Below are positions 1 through 14,119 of a DNA stretch of 64,000 bases, in pieces. The stretch comes from Adenanthera pavonina (lineage: Eukaryota > Streptophyta > Magnoliopsida > Fabales > Fabaceae): positions 248,001-312,000 of the forward strand of contig JAIVEN010000044.1 in assembly GCA_026686845.1 (NCBI GenBank). Direction: 5' to 3'. The notes beneath the pieces are model-generated. The model was not told the origin of the DNA, searched no databases, and saw only the letters and a program-made list of their open reading frames with translations. Numbering within the stretch: the stretch's first letter is position 1; each line of letters begins with the position of its first letter. The translations under genes were made by a program, and so were the position numbers.

Positions 1-3000
1 GTTTATGCGGCATACTCACAACAAGTCGAGTCCAGTTGGAAGAAACGTGCACAACTCGGCCTCATCATCACGCCATTTTGGCCAAACGATCCAACTTTAT
101 GGAAATGCATTGAAAAGCAAATGAAAACAGAAAATCTCTCGAAATTTGCGACACGAAGAGAGCTTGTGAGTTTATCCGACATCCTCACACCAATTTGAGC
201 CTTGGTTGATGAAATAAACACAATCGGATTCCGCTTTAACCTGATTTTGTTTGAAAGTTTCAGGTTTCTAAACATTCATTTGGAGGCTCTACGGAGGAGA
301 ATGCCACAAGATTTGGAATTTTAAGCGACCTAGGGGGCTTATGCGGCTTACTCACAACAAGTCGAGTCCAGTAGGAAGAAACGTGCACAACTCGGCCTCA
401 TCATCACGCCATTTTGGCCAAACGATCCAACTTTATGAAAATGCATTGAAAAGCAAATGAAATCGGAAAATCTCTCGAAATTTGCAACACGAAGCGCGCT
501 AGTGAGTTTATCCGATATCCTCACACCAATTTGAGCCTTGGTTGATGAAATAAACACAATCGGATTCCGCTTTAACCTCATTTTGTTTGAAAGTTTCAGG
601 TTTCTAAACATTCATCTGGAGGCTCTACGGAGGAGAATGCCACAACATTTGGAATTTTAAACGACCTATGGAGTTTATGCGGCATACTCACAACAAGTCG
701 AGTCCAGTTGGAAGAAATGTGCACAACTCGGCGTCATCATGACGCCATTTTGGCCAAACGATCCAACTTTATGAAAATGCTATGAAAAGCAAATGAAAAC
801 AGAAAATCTCTCGAAATTTACAACACGAAGAGAGCTAGTGAGTTTATCCGACATCCTCACACCAATTTGAGCCTTGGTTGATGACATAAACACAATCGGA
901 TTCCGCTTTAGCCTCATTTTGTTTGAAAGTTCCAGGTTTCTAAACATTCATCTGGAGGCTCTAAGGAGGACAATACCACAAGATTTGAAATTCTAAGCGA
1001 GGTAGGGAGTTTATGCGGCTTACTCACAACAAGTCGAGTCTAGTTGGAAGAAACGTGCACAATTCGGCCTCATCATCACGCCATTTTGGCCAAACGATCC
1101 AACTTTATGAAAATGCATTGAAAAGCAAAAGAAATCGGAAAATCTCTCGAAATTTGCAACACGAAGAGAGCTAGTGAGATTATCCAACATCCTCACACCA
1201 ATTTGAGCCTTGGTTGATGACATAAACACAATCGGATTCCGCTTTAACCTCATTTTGTTTGAAAGTTCCAGGTTTCTAAACATTCATCTGGAGGCTCTAC
1301 AGAGGAGAATGCCACAAGATTTGGAATTTTACGTGACCTAGGGGGTTTATGCGGCTTACTCACAACAAGTCGAGTCCAGTAGGAAGAAACGTGCACAACT
1401 CGGCCTCATCATCACGCCATTTTGGCCAAACGATCCAACTTTATGAAAATGCTATGAAAAGCAAATGAAAACAGAAAATCTCTCGAAATTTGCAACACGA
1501 AGAGAGCTTGTGAGTTTATCCGACATCCTCACACCAATTTGAGCCTTGGTTGATGAAATAAACACAATCGGTTTCCGCTTTAACCTCATTTTGTTTGAAA
1601 GTTTCATGTTTCTAAACATTCATCTGGAGGCTCTAAGGAGGACAATGCCACAAGATTTGAAATTCTAAGTGAGGTAGGGAGTTTATGGGTCTTACTCACA
1701 ACAAGTCGAGTCCAGTAGGAAGAAACGTGCACAACTCGGCCTCATCATCGCGCCATTTTGGCCAAACGATCCAACTTTATGAAAATGCATTGAAAAGCAA
1801 ATGAAAACAGAAAATCTCTCAAAATTTGCAACACGAAGAGAGCTTGTGAGTTTATCCGACATCCTCACACCAATTTGAGCCTTGGTTGATGAAATAAACA
1901 CAATCGGTTTCCGCTTTAACCTCATTTTGTTTGAAAGTTTCAGGTTTCTAAACATTCATCTGGAGGCTCTACGGAGGAGAATGCCACAAGATTTGGAATT
2001 TTAAGCGACCTAGGGGGCTTATGCGGCTTACTCACAACAAGTCGAGTCCAGTAGGAAGAAACGTGCACAACTCGGCCTCATCATCACGCCATTTTGGCCA
2101 AACGATCCAACTTTATGAAAATGCATTGAAAAGCAAATGAAATCAGAAAATCTCTCGAAATTTGCAACACGAAGAGCGCTAGTGAGTTTATCCGACATCC
2201 TCACACCAATTTGAGCCTTGGTTGATGAAATAAACACAATCGGATTCCGCTTTAACCTCATTTTGTTTGAAAGTTTCAGGTTTCTAAACATTCATCTGGA
2301 GGCTCTACGGAGGAGAATGCCACAAGATTTGGAATTTTAAGCGACCTAGGGGGCATATGCGGCTTACTCACAACAAGTCGAGTCCAGTAGGAAGAAACGT
2401 GCACAACTCGGCCTCATCATCACGCCATTTTGGCCAAACGATCCAACTTTACGAAAATGCATTGAAAAGCAAATGAAATCGGAAAATCTCTCGAAATTTA
2501 CAACACGAAGAGCACTAGTGAGTTTATCCGACATCCTCACACCAATTTGAGCCTTGGTTGATGAAATAAACACAATCGAATTCCGCTTTAACCTCATTTT
2601 TTTTGAAAGTTTCAGGTTTCTAAACATTCATCTGGAGGCTCCACGGAGGAGAATGCCACAAGATTTGGAATTTTAAGCGACCTAGGGAGTTTATACGGCA
2701 TACTCACAACAAGTCGAGTCCAGTTGGAAGAAACGTGCACAACTCGGCCTCATCATCACGCCATTTTGGCCAAACGATCGAACTTTATCAAAATGCTATG
2801 AAAAGCAAATGAAAACAGAAAATCTCTCGAAATTTGCAACACGAAGAGAGCTAGTGAGATTATCCGACATCCTCACACCAATTTGAGCCTTGGTTGATGA
2901 CATAAACACAATCGGATTCCGCTTTAACCTCATTTTGTTTGAAAGTTCCAGGTTTCTAAACATTCATCTGGAGGCTCTACGGAGGAGAATGCCACAAGAT

Positions 3001-4714
3001 TTGGAATTTTACGTGACCTGGGGAGTTTATGCGGCATACTCACAACAAGTCGAGTCCAGTTGGAAGAAATGTGCACAACTCGGCTTCATCATCACGCCAT
3101 TCTGGCCAAACGATCCAACTTTATGAAAATGCTATGAAAAGCAAATGAAAACAGAAAATCTCTCGAAATTTGCAACACGAAGAGAGCTAGCGAGTTTATC
3201 CGACATCCTCACACCAATTTGAGGCTTGGTTGATGACATAAACACAATCGGATTCCGCTTTAATCTCATTTTGTTTGAAAGTTCCAGGTTTCTAAACATT
3301 CATCTGGAGGCTCTAAGGAGGACAATGCCACAAGATTTGAAATTCTAAGTGAGGTAGGGGGTTTATGCGGCTTACTCACAAGAATTCGAGTCTAGTTGGA
3401 AGAAACGTGCATAATTCGGCCTCATCATCACGCCATTTTGGCCAAACGATCCAACTTTATGAAAATGCATTGAAAAGCAAAAGAAATCGGAAAATCTCTC
3501 GAAATTTGCAACACGAAGAGAGCTAGTGAGATTATCCGACATCCTCACACCAATTTGAGCCTTGGTTGATGACATAAACACAATCGGATTCCGCTTTAAC
3601 CTCATTTTGTTTGAAAGTTCCAGGTTTCTAAACATTCATCTGGAGGTTCTAAGGAGGACAATGCCACAAGATTTGAAATTCTAAGCGAGGTAGGGAGTTT
3701 ATGGGTCTTACTCACAACAAGTCGAGTCCAGTAGGAAGAAACGTGCACAACTCGGCCTCATCATCGCGCCATTTTGGCCAAACGATCCAACTTTATGGAA
3801 ATGCATTGAAAAGCAAATGAAAACAGAAAATCTCTCGAAATTTGCAACACGAAGAGAGCTAGTGAGTTTATCCGACATCCTCACACCAATTTGAGCCTTG
3901 GTTGATGAAATAAACACAATCGGATTCCGCTTTAACCTCATTTTGTTTGAAAGTTTCAGGTTTCTAAACATTCATCTGGAGGCTCTACGGAGGAGAATGC
4001 CACAAGATTTGGAATTTTAACCGACCTAGGGGGCTTATGCGGCTTACTCACAACAAGTCGAGTCCAGTAGGAAGAAACGTGCACAACTCGGCCTCATCAT
4101 CACGCCATTTTGGCCAAACGATCCAACTTTATGAAAATGCATTGAAAAGCAAATGAAATCGGAAAATCTCTCGAAATTTGCAACACGAAGCGCGCTAGTG
4201 AGTTTATCCGATATCCTCACACCAATTTGAGCCTTGGTTGATGAAATAAACACAATCGGATTCCGCTTTAACCTCATTTTGTTTGAAAGTTTCAGGTTTC
4301 TAAACATTCATCTGGAGGCTCTACGGAGGAGAATGCCACAACATTTGCAATTTTAAACGACCTAGGGAGTTTATGCGGCATACTCACAACAAGTCGAGTC
4401 CAGTTGGAAGAAACGTGCACAACTCGGCTTCATCATCACGCCATTTTGGCCAAACGATCCAACTTTATGAAAATGCATTGAAAAGCAAAAGAAATCGGAA
4501 AATCTCTCGAAATTTGCAACACGAAGAGAGCTAGTGAGATTATCCGACATCCTCACACCAATTTGAGCCTTGGTTGATGACATAAACACAATCGGATTCC
4601 GCTTTAACCTCATTTTGTTTGAAAGTTCCAGGTTTCTAAACATTCATCTGGAGGCTCTAAGGAGGAGAATGCCACAAGATTTGGAATTTCAAGCGACCTA
4701 GGGGGCTTATGCGG
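1..4714 (+). repeat. Domain 1: irregular mosaic of units
   Basis: Unit anchors are at 12, 348, 684 and then every 336 bp to 4380. There is no simple higher-order period. The units at 348 and 4044, 11 units apart, share GAAGCGCGCTAG, CCGATATCC and CACAACATTTG. The units at 1020, 3372 and 4380 share AGCAAAAGAAATCGG. The units at 1692 and 3708 share form-2 junctions and a TCGCGCC variant. The unit at 4380 starts like 684 and continues like 1020, so it looks like a recombinant. This domain is marked by AAATCGG/AAATCAG in place of AAAACAG. Confidence 0.75.
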
Positions 4715-7700
4715 TTACTCACAACAAGTCGAGTCCAGTAGGAAGAAACGTGCACAACTCCGCCTCATCATCACGCCATTTTGGCCAAACGATCCAACTT
4801 TATGGAAATGCATTGAAATGCAAATGAAAACAGAAAATCTCTCGAAATTTGCAACACGAAGAGAGCTAGTGAGTTTATCCGACATCCTCACACCAATTTG
4901 AGCCTTGGTTGATGACATAAACACAATCGGATTCCGCTTTAACCTCATTTTGTTTGAAAGTTCCAGGTTTCTAAACATTCATCTGGAGGCTCTAAGGAGG
5001 ACAATGCCACAAGATTTGAAATTCTAAGCGAGGTAGGGAGTTTATGGGTCTTACTCACAACAAGTCGAGTCCAGTAGGATGAAACGTGCACAACTCGGCC
5101 TCATCATCGCGCCATTTTGGCCAAACGATCCAACTTTATGAAAATGCATTGAAAAGCAAATGAAAACAGAAAATCTCTCGAAATTTGCGACACGAAGAGA
5201 GCTTGTGAGTTTATCCGACATCCTCACACCTATTTGAGCCTTGGTTGATGAAATAAACACAATCGGATTCCGCTTTAACCTCATTTTGTTTGAAAGTTTC
5301 AGGTTTCTAAACATTCATCTGGAGGCTCTACGGAGGAGAATGCCACAAGATTTGGAATTTTAAGCGACCTAGGGAGTTTATGCGGCATACTCACAACAAG
5401 TCGAGTCCAGTTGGAAGAAACGTGCACAACTCGGCCTCATCATCACGCCATTTTGGCCAAACGATCCAACTTTATGAAAATGCTATGAAAAGCAAATGAA
5501 AACAGAAAATCTCTCGAAATTTGCAACACGAAGAGAGCTAGTGAGTTTATCCGACATCCTCACACCAATTTGAGCCTTGGTTGATGAAATAAACACAATC
5601 GGATTCCGCTTTAACCTCATTTTGTTTGAAAGTTCCAGGTTTCTAAACATTCATCTGGAGACTCTACGGAGGAGAATGCCACAAGATTTGGAATTTTACA
5701 TGACCTAGGGAGTTTATGCGGCTTACTCACAACAAGTCGAGTCCAATTGGAAGAAACGTGCACAACTCGGCTTCATCATCACGCCATTTTGGCCAAACGA
5801 TCCAACTTTATGAAAATGCTATGAAAAGCAAATGAAAACAGAAAATCTCTCAAAATTTACAACACGAAGAGAGCTAGTGAGTTTATCCGACATCCTCACA
5901 CCAATTTGAGCCTTGGTTGATGAAATAAACACAATCGGATTCCGCTTTAACCTCATTTTGTTTGAAAGTTCCAGTTTTCTAAACATTCATTTGGAGCCTC
6001 TAAGGAGGAGAATGCCACAAGATTTGGAATTTCAAGCGACCTAGGGGGTTTATGCGGCTTACTCACAACAAGTCGAGTCCAGTAGGAAGAAACGTGCACA
6101 ACTCGGCCTCATCATCACGCCATTTTGGCCAAACGATCCAACTTTATGAAAATGCATTGAAAAGCAAACGAAAACAGAAAATCTCACGAAATTTACAACA
6201 CGAAGAGAGCTTGTGAGTTTATCCGACATCCTCACACCAATTTGAGCCTTGGTTGATGAAATAAACACAATCGGATTCCGCTTTATCCTCATTTTGTTTG
6301 AAAGTTTCAGGTTTCTAAACATTCATCTGGAGGCTCTACGGAGGAGAATGCCACAAGATTTGGAGTTTTAAGCGACCTAGGGAGTTTATGCGGCATACTC
6401 ACAACAAGTCGAGTCCAGTTGGAAGAAACGTGCACAACTCGGCCTCATCATCACGCCATTTTGGCCAAACGATCCAACTTTATGAAAATGCTATGAAAAG
6501 CAAATGAAAACAGAAAATCTCTCGAAATTTGCAACACGAAGAGAGCTAGTGAGTTTATCCGATATCCTCACACCAATTTGAGCCTTGGTTGATGAAATAA
6601 ACACAATCGGATTCCGCTTTAACCTCATTTTGTTTGAAAGTTCCAGGTTTCTAAACATTCATCTGGAGCCTCTACGGCGGAGAATGCCACAAGATTTGGA
6701 ATTTTACGTGACCTAGGGAGTTTATGCGGCTTACTCACAACAAGTCGAGTCCAGTAGGATGAAACGTGCACAACTCGGCCTCATCATCGCGCCATTTTGG
6801 CCAAACGATCCAACTTTATGAAAATGCTATGAAAAGCAAATGAAAACAGAAAATCTCTCGAAATTTACAACACGAAGAGAGCTAGTGAGTTTATCCGACA
6901 TCCTCACACCAATTTGAGCCTTGGTTGATGAAATAAACACAATCGGATTCCGCTTTAACCTCATTTTGTTTGAAAGTTCCAGGTTTCTAAACATTCATTT
7001 GGAGCCTCTAAGGAGGAGAATGCCACAAGATTTGGAATTTCAAGCGACCTAGGGGGCTTATGCGGTTACTCACAACAAGTCGAGTCCAGTAGGAAGAAAC
7101 GTGCACAACTCGGCCTCATCATCACGCCATTTTGGCCAAACGATCCAACTTTATGGAAATGCATTGAAATGCAAATGAAAACAGAAAATCTCTCGAAATT
7201 TGCAACACGAAGAGAGCTAGTGAGTTTATCCGACATCCTCACACCAATTTGAGCCTTGGTTGATGACATAAACACAATCGGATTCCGCTTTAACCTCATT
7301 TTGTTTGAAAGTTCCAGGTTTCTAAACATTCATCTGGAGGCTCTAAGGAGGACAATGCCACAAGATTTGAAATTCTAAGCGAGGTAGGGAGTTTATGGGT
7401 CTTACTCACAACAAGTCGAGTCCAGTAGGATGAAACGTGCACAACTCGGCCTCATCATCGCGCCATTTTGGCCAAACGATCCAACTTTATGAAAATGCAT
7501 TGAAAAGCAAATGAAAACAGAAAATCTCTCGAAATTTGCGACACGAAGAGAGCTTGTGAGTTTATCCGACATCCTCACACCTATTTGAGCCTTGGTTGAT
7601 GAAATAAACACAATCGGATTCCGCTTTAACCTCATTTTGTTTGAAAGTTTCAGGTTTCTAAACATTCATCTGGAGGCTCTACGGAGGAGAATGCCACAAG

Positions 7701-10700
7701 ATTTGGAATTTTAAGCGACCTAGGGAGTTTATGCGGCATACTCACAACAAGTCGAGTCCAGTTGGAAGAAACGTGCACAACTCGGCCTCATCATCACGCC
7801 ATTTTGGCCAAACGATCCAACTTTATGAAAATGCTATGAAAAGCAAATGAAAACAGAAAATCTCTCGAAATTTGCAACACGAAGAGAGCTAGTGAGTTTA
7901 TCCGACATCCTCACACCAATTTGAGCCTTGGTTGATGAAATAAACACAATCGGATTCCGCTTTAACCTCATTTTGTTTGAAAGTTCCAGGTTTCTAAACA
8001 TTCATCTGGAGACTCTACGGAGGAGAATGCCACAAGATTTGGAATTTTACATGACCTAGGGAGTTTATGCGGCTTACTCACAACAAGTCGAGTCCAATTG
8101 GAAGAAACGTGCACAACTCGGCTTCATCATCACGCCATTTTGGCCAAACGATCCAACTTTATGAAAATGCTATGAAAAGCAAATGAAAACAGAAAATCTC
8201 TCAAAATTTACAACACGAAGAGAGCTAGTGAGTTTATCCGACATCCTCACACCAATTTGAGCCTTGGTTGATGAAATAAACACAATCGGATTCCGCTTTA
8301 AACCTCATTTTGTTTGAAAGTTCCAGGTTTCTAAACATTCATTTGGAGCCTCTAAGGAGGAGAATGCCACAAGATTTGGAATTTCAAGCGACCTAGGGGG
8401 TTTATGCGGCTTACTCACAACAAGTCGAGTCCAGTAGGAAGAAACGTGCACAACTCGGCCTCATCATCACGCCATTTTGGCCAAACGATCCAACTTTATG
8501 AAAATGCATTGAAAAGCAAACGAAAACAGAAAATCTCTCGAAATTTACAACACGAAGAGAGCTTGTGAGTTTATCCGACATCCTCACACCAATTTGAGCC
8601 TTGGTTGATGAAATAAACACAATCGGATTCCGCTTTAACCTCATTTTGTTTGAAAGTTTCAGGTTTCTAAACATTCATCTGGAGCCTCTACGGAGGAGAA
8701 TGCCACAAGATTTGGAATTTCAAGCGACCTAGGGGGTTTATGCGGCTTACTCACAACAAGTCAAGTCCAGTAGGAAGAAACGTGCACAACTCGGCCTCAT
8801 CATCACGCCATTTTGCCCAAACGATCCAACTTTATGAAAATGCATTGAAAAGCAAACGAAAATAGAAAATCTGTCGAAATTTACAACACGAAGAGAGCTA
8901 GTGAGTTTATCCGACATCCTCATACCAATTTGAGCCTTGGTTCATGAAATAAACACAATCGGATTCCGCTTTAACCTCATTTTGTTTGAAAGTTCCAGGT
9001 TTCTAAACATTCATCTGGAGGCTCTAAGGAGGACAATGCCACAAGATTTGAAATTCTAAGCGAGGTAGGGAGTTTATGGGTCTTACTCACAACAAGTCGA
9101 GTCCAGTAGGATGAAACGTGCACAACTCGGCCTCATCATCGCGCCATTTTGGCCAAACGATCCAACTTTATGAAAACGCATTGAAAAGCAAATGAAAACA
9201 GATAATCTCTCGAAATTTGCAACATGAAGAGAGCTAGTGAGTTTATCCGACATCCTCACACCAATTTGAGCCTTGGTTGATGAAATAAACACAATCGGAT
9301 TCCGCTTTAACCTCATTTTGTTTGAAAGTTCCAGGTTTCTAAACATTCATTTGGAGCCTCTAAGGAGGAGAATGCCACAAGATTTGGAATTTCAAGCGAC
9401 CTAGGGGGCTTATGCGGTTACTCACAACAAGTCGAGTCCAGTAGGAAGAAACGTGCACAACTCGGCCTCATCATCACGCCATTTTGGCCAAACGATCCAA
9501 CTTTATGGAAATGCATTGAAATGCAAATGAAAACAGAAAATCTCTCGAAATTTGCAACACGAAGAGAGCTAGTGAGTTTATCCGACATCCTCACACCAAT
9601 TTGAGCCTTGGTTGATGACATAAACACAATCGGATTCCGCTTTAACCTCATTTTGTTTGAAAGTTCCAGGTTTCTAAACATTCATCTGGAGGCTCTAAGG
9701 AGGACAATGCCACAAGATTTGAAATTCTAAGCGAGGTAGGGAGTTTATGGGTCTTACTCACAACAAGTCGAGTCCAGTAGGATGAAACGTGCACAACTCG
9801 GCCTCATCATCGCGCCATTTTGGCCAAACGATCCAACTTTATGAAAATGCATTGAAAAGCAAATGAAAACAGAAAATCTCTCGAAATTTGCGACACGAAG
9901 AGAGCTTGTGAGTTTATCCGACATCCTCACACCTATTTGAGCCTTGGTTGATGAAATAAACACAATCGGATTCCGCTTTAACCTTATTTTGTTTGAAAGT
10001 TTCAGGTTTCTAAACATTCATCTGGAGGCTCTACGGAGGAGAATGCCACAAGATTTGGAATTTTAAGCGACCTAGGGAGTTTATGGGGCATACTCACAAC
10101 AAGTCGAGTCCAGTTGGAAGAAACGTGCACAACTCGGCCTCATCATCACGCCATTTTGGCCAAACGATCCAACTTTATGAAAATGCTATGAAAAGCAAAT
10201 GAAAACAGAAAATCTCTCGAAATTTGCAACACGAAGAGAGCTAGTGAGTTTATCCGACATCCTCACACCAATTTGAGCCTTGGTTGATGAAATAAACACA
10301 ATCGGATTCCGCTTTAACCTCATTTTGTTTGAAAGTTCCAGGTTTCTAAACATTCATCTGGAGACTCTACGGAGGAGAATGCCACAAGATTTGGAATTTT
10401 ACATGACCTAGGGAGTTTATGCGGCTTACTCACAACAAGTCGAGTCCAATTGGAAGAAACGTGCACAACTCGGCTTCATCATCACGCCATTTTGGCCAAA
10501 CGATCCAACTTTATGAAAATGCTATGAAAAGCAAATGAAAACAGAAAATCTCTCAAAATTTACAACACGAAGAGAGCTAGTGAGTTTATCCGACATCCTC
10601 ACACCAATTTGAGCCTTGGTTGATGAAATAAACACAATCGGATTCCGCTTTAACCTCATTTTGTTTGAAAGTTCCAGGTTTCTAAACATTCATTTGGAGC

Positions 10701-13700
10701 CTCTAAGGAGGAGAATGCCACAAGATTTGGAATTTCAAGCGACCTAGGGGGTTTATGCGGCTTACTCACAACAAGTCGAGTCCAGTAGGAAGAAACGTGC
10801 ACAACTCGGCCTCATCATCACGCCATTTTGGCCAAACGATCCAACTTTATGAAAATGCATTGAAAAGCAAACGAAAACAGAAAATCTCTGGAAATTTACA
10901 ACACGAAGAGAGCTTGTGAGTTTATCCGACATCCTCACACCAATTTGAGCCTTGGTTGATGAAATAAACACAATCGGATTCCGCTTTAACCTCATTTTGT
11001 TTGAAAGTTTCAGGTTTCTAAACATTCATCTGGAGCCTCTACGGAGGAGAATGCCACAAGATTTGGAATTTCAAGCGACCTAGGGGGTTTATGCGGCTTA
11101 CTCACAACAAGTCAAGTCCAGTAGGAAGAAACGTGCACAACTCGGCCTCATCATCACGCCATTTTGCCCAAACGATCCAACTTTATGAAAATGCATTGAA
11201 AAGCAAACGAAAACAGAAAATCTGTCAAAATTTACAACACGAAGAGAGCTAGTGAGTTTATCCGACATCCTCACACCAATTTGAGCCTTGGTTCATGAAA
11301 TAAACACAATCGGATTCCGCTTTAACCTCATTTTGTTTGAAAGTTCCAGGTTTCTAAACATTCATCTGGAGGCTCTAAGGAGGACAATGCCACAAGATTT
11401 GAAATTCTAAGCGAGGTAGGGAGTTTATGGGTCTTACTCACAACAAGTCGAGTCCAGTAGGATGAAACGTGCACAACTCGGCCTCATCATCGCGCCATTT
11501 TGGCCAAACGATCCAACTTTATGAAAACGCATTGAAAAGCAAATGAAAACAGATAATCTCTCGAAATTTGCAACACGAAGAGAGCTAGTGAGTTTATCCG
11601 ACATCCTCACACCAATTTGAGCCTTGGTTGATGAAATAAACACAATCGGATTCCGCTTTAACCTCATTTTGTTTGAAAGTTCCAGGTTTCTAAACATTCA
11701 TTTGGAGCCTCTAAGGAGGAGAATGCCACAAGATTTGGAATTTCAAGCGACCTAGGGGGCTTATGCGGTTACTCACAACAAGTCGAGTCCAGTAGGAAGA
11801 AACGTGCACAACTCGGCCTCATCATCACGCCATTTTGGCCAAACGATCCAACTTTATGGAAATGCATTGAAAAGCAAATGAAAACAGAAAATCTCTCGAA
11901 ATTTGCAACACGAAGAGAGCTTGTGAGTTTATCCGACATCCTCACACCAATTTGAGCCTTGGTTGATGACATAAACACAATCGGATTCCGCTTTAACCTC
12001 ATTTTGTTTGAAAGTTCTAGGTTTCTAAACATTCATCTGGAGGCTCTACGGAGGAGAATGCCACAAGATTTGGAATTTTACGTGACCTAGGGAGTTTATA
12101 CGGCTTACTCACAACAAGTCGAGTCCAATTGGAAGAAACGTGCACAACTCGGCTTCATCATCACGCCATTTTGGCCAAACGATCCAACTTTATGAAAACG
12201 CATTGAAAAGCAAATGAAAACAGATAATCTCTCGAAATTTGCAACACGAAGAGAGCTAGTGAGTTTATCCGACATCCTCACACCAATTTGAGCCTTGGTT
12301 GATGAAATAAACACAATCGGATTCCGCTTTAACCTCATTTTGTTTGAAAGTTCCAGGTTTCTAAACATTCATTTGGAGCCTCTAAGGAGGAGAATGCCAC
12401 AAGATTTGGAATTTCAAGCGACCTAGGGGGCTTATGCGGTTACTCACAACAAGTCGAGTCCAGTAGGAAGAAACGTGCACAACTCGGCCTCATCATCACG
12501 CCATTTTGGCCAAACGATCCAACTTTATGGAAATGCATTGAAAAGCAAATGAAAACAGAAAATCTCTCGAAATTTGCAACACGAAGAGAGCTTGTGAGTT
12601 TATCCGACATCCTCACACCAATTTGAGCCTTGGTTGATGACATAAACACAATCGGATTCCGCTTTAACCTCATTTTGTTTGAAAGTTCTAGGTTTCTAAA
12701 CATTCATCTGGAGGCTCTACGGAGGAGAATGCCACAAGATTTGGAATTTTACGTGACCTAGGGAGTTTATACGGCTTACTCACAACAAGTCGAGTCCAAT
12801 TGGAAGAAACGTGCACAACTCGGCTTCATCATCACGCCATTTTGGCCAAACGATCCAACTTTATGAAAATGTTATGAAAAGCAAATGAAAACAGAAAATC
12901 TCTCGAAATTTACAACACGAAGAGAGCTAGTGAGTTTATCCGACATCCTCACACCAATTTGAGCCTTGGTTGATGAAATAAACACAATCGGATTCCGCTT
13001 TAACCTCATTTTGTTTGAAAGTTCCAGGTTTCTAAACATTCATTTGGAGCCTCTAAGGAGGAGAATGCCACAAGATTTGGAATTTCAAGCGACCTAGGGG
13101 GTTTATGCGGCTTACTCACAACAAGTCGAGTCCAGTAGGAAGAAACGTGCACAACTCGGCCTCATCATCACGCCATTTTGGCCAAACGATCCAACTTTAT
13201 GAAAATGCATTGAAAAGCAAACGAAAACAGAAAATCTCTCGAAATTTACAACACGAAGAGAGCTTGTGAGTTTATCCGACATCCTCACACCAATTTGAGC
13301 CTTGGTTGATGAAATAAACACAATCGGATTCCGCTTTAACCTCATTTTGTTTGAAAGTTTCAGGTTTCTAAACATTCATCTGGAGGCTCTACGGAGGAGA
13401 ATGCCACAAGATTTGGAGTTTTAAGCGACCTAGGGAGTTTATGCGGCATACTCACAACAAGTCGAGTCCAGTTGGAAGAAACGTGCACAACTCGGCCTCA
13501 TCATCACGCCATTTTGGCCAAACGATCCAACTTTATGAAAATGCTATGAAAAGCAAATGAAAACAGAAAATCTCTCGAAATTTGCAACACGAAGAGAGCT
13601 AGTGAGTTTATCCGATATCCTCACACCAATTTGAGCCTTGGTTGATGAAATAAACACAATCGGATTCCGCTTTAACCTCATTTTGTTTGAAAGTTCCAGG

Positions 13701-14119
13701 TTTCTAAACATTCATCTGGAGCCTCTACGGCGGAGAATGCCACAAGATTTGGAATTTTACGTGACCTAGGGAGTTTATGCGGCTTACTCACAACAAGTCG
13801 AGTCCAGTAGGATGAAACGTGCACAACTCGGCCTCATCATCGCGCCATTTTGGCCAAACGATCCAACTTTATGAAAATGCATTGAAAAGCAAATGAAAAC
13901 AGAAAATCTCTCGAAATTTGTGACACGAAGAGAGCTTGTGAGTTTATCCGACATCCTCACACCAATTTGAGCCTTGGTTGATGAAATAAACACAATCGGA
14001 TTCCGCTTTAACCTCATTTTGTTTGAAAGTTTCAGGTTTCTAAACATTCATCTGGAGGCTCTACGGAGGAGAATGCCACAAGATTTGGAATTTTACGCGA
14101 CCTAGGGGGTTTATGCAGC
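4715..14119 (+). repeat. Domain 2: 7-unit higher-order repeat, four copies
   Basis: Copies begin at 4715, 7066, 9418 and 11769, so the period is 2351-2352 bp (seven units, one of them 335 bp). Each copy opens with a unit whose anchor is preceded by GCGGTTACTC, one base shorter than GCGGCTTACTC. In the first three copies the second unit has CACACCTATTTGAG and the fourth has GTCCAATTGG. The third and fourth copies keep the fifth unit's CAAACGAAAACAG. The last two units vary: the sixth unit of copies one and four (6395, 13448) shares GCCTCTACGGCGG, while copies two and three (8747, 11098) share TTTTGCCCAAACG and GGTTCATG. In copy four the units at 12105 and 12440 replace the normal second and third units. 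12440 repeats the opening unit, and 12105 joins the front of one unit type to the back of another. Confidence 0.88.
5138..5186 (+). other. Phased A-tract region of the unit (example)
   Basis: A-tracts start at 5141, 5152, 5163, 5170 and 5181 (AAAA four times, then AAATTT), giving spacings of 11, 11, 7 and 11 bp. This is close to helical repeat for most of the series, and such phasing is known to favour intrinsic DNA bending. The same stretch recurs in every unit. In units reading TGGAAATGC the first tract is shortened to AAA. A role in nucleosome positioning is inference. Confidence 0.6.

Noticed and set aside
348..611. Repeated ~87-codon minus-strand protein (MFRNL...) as a multi-copy gene family
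   Set aside because: The same frame falls in almost every unit because the 336-bp period preserves frame. Its limits are set by repeat landmarks (TTA of the anchor, CAT of AAACATTC). There is no promoter, no variation pattern of a coding gene and no domain I recognise.
3382..3387. EcoRI-type GAATTC in the unit at 3372 as a family marker
   Set aside because: It appears to be a private change in one unit and does not define a subfamily.
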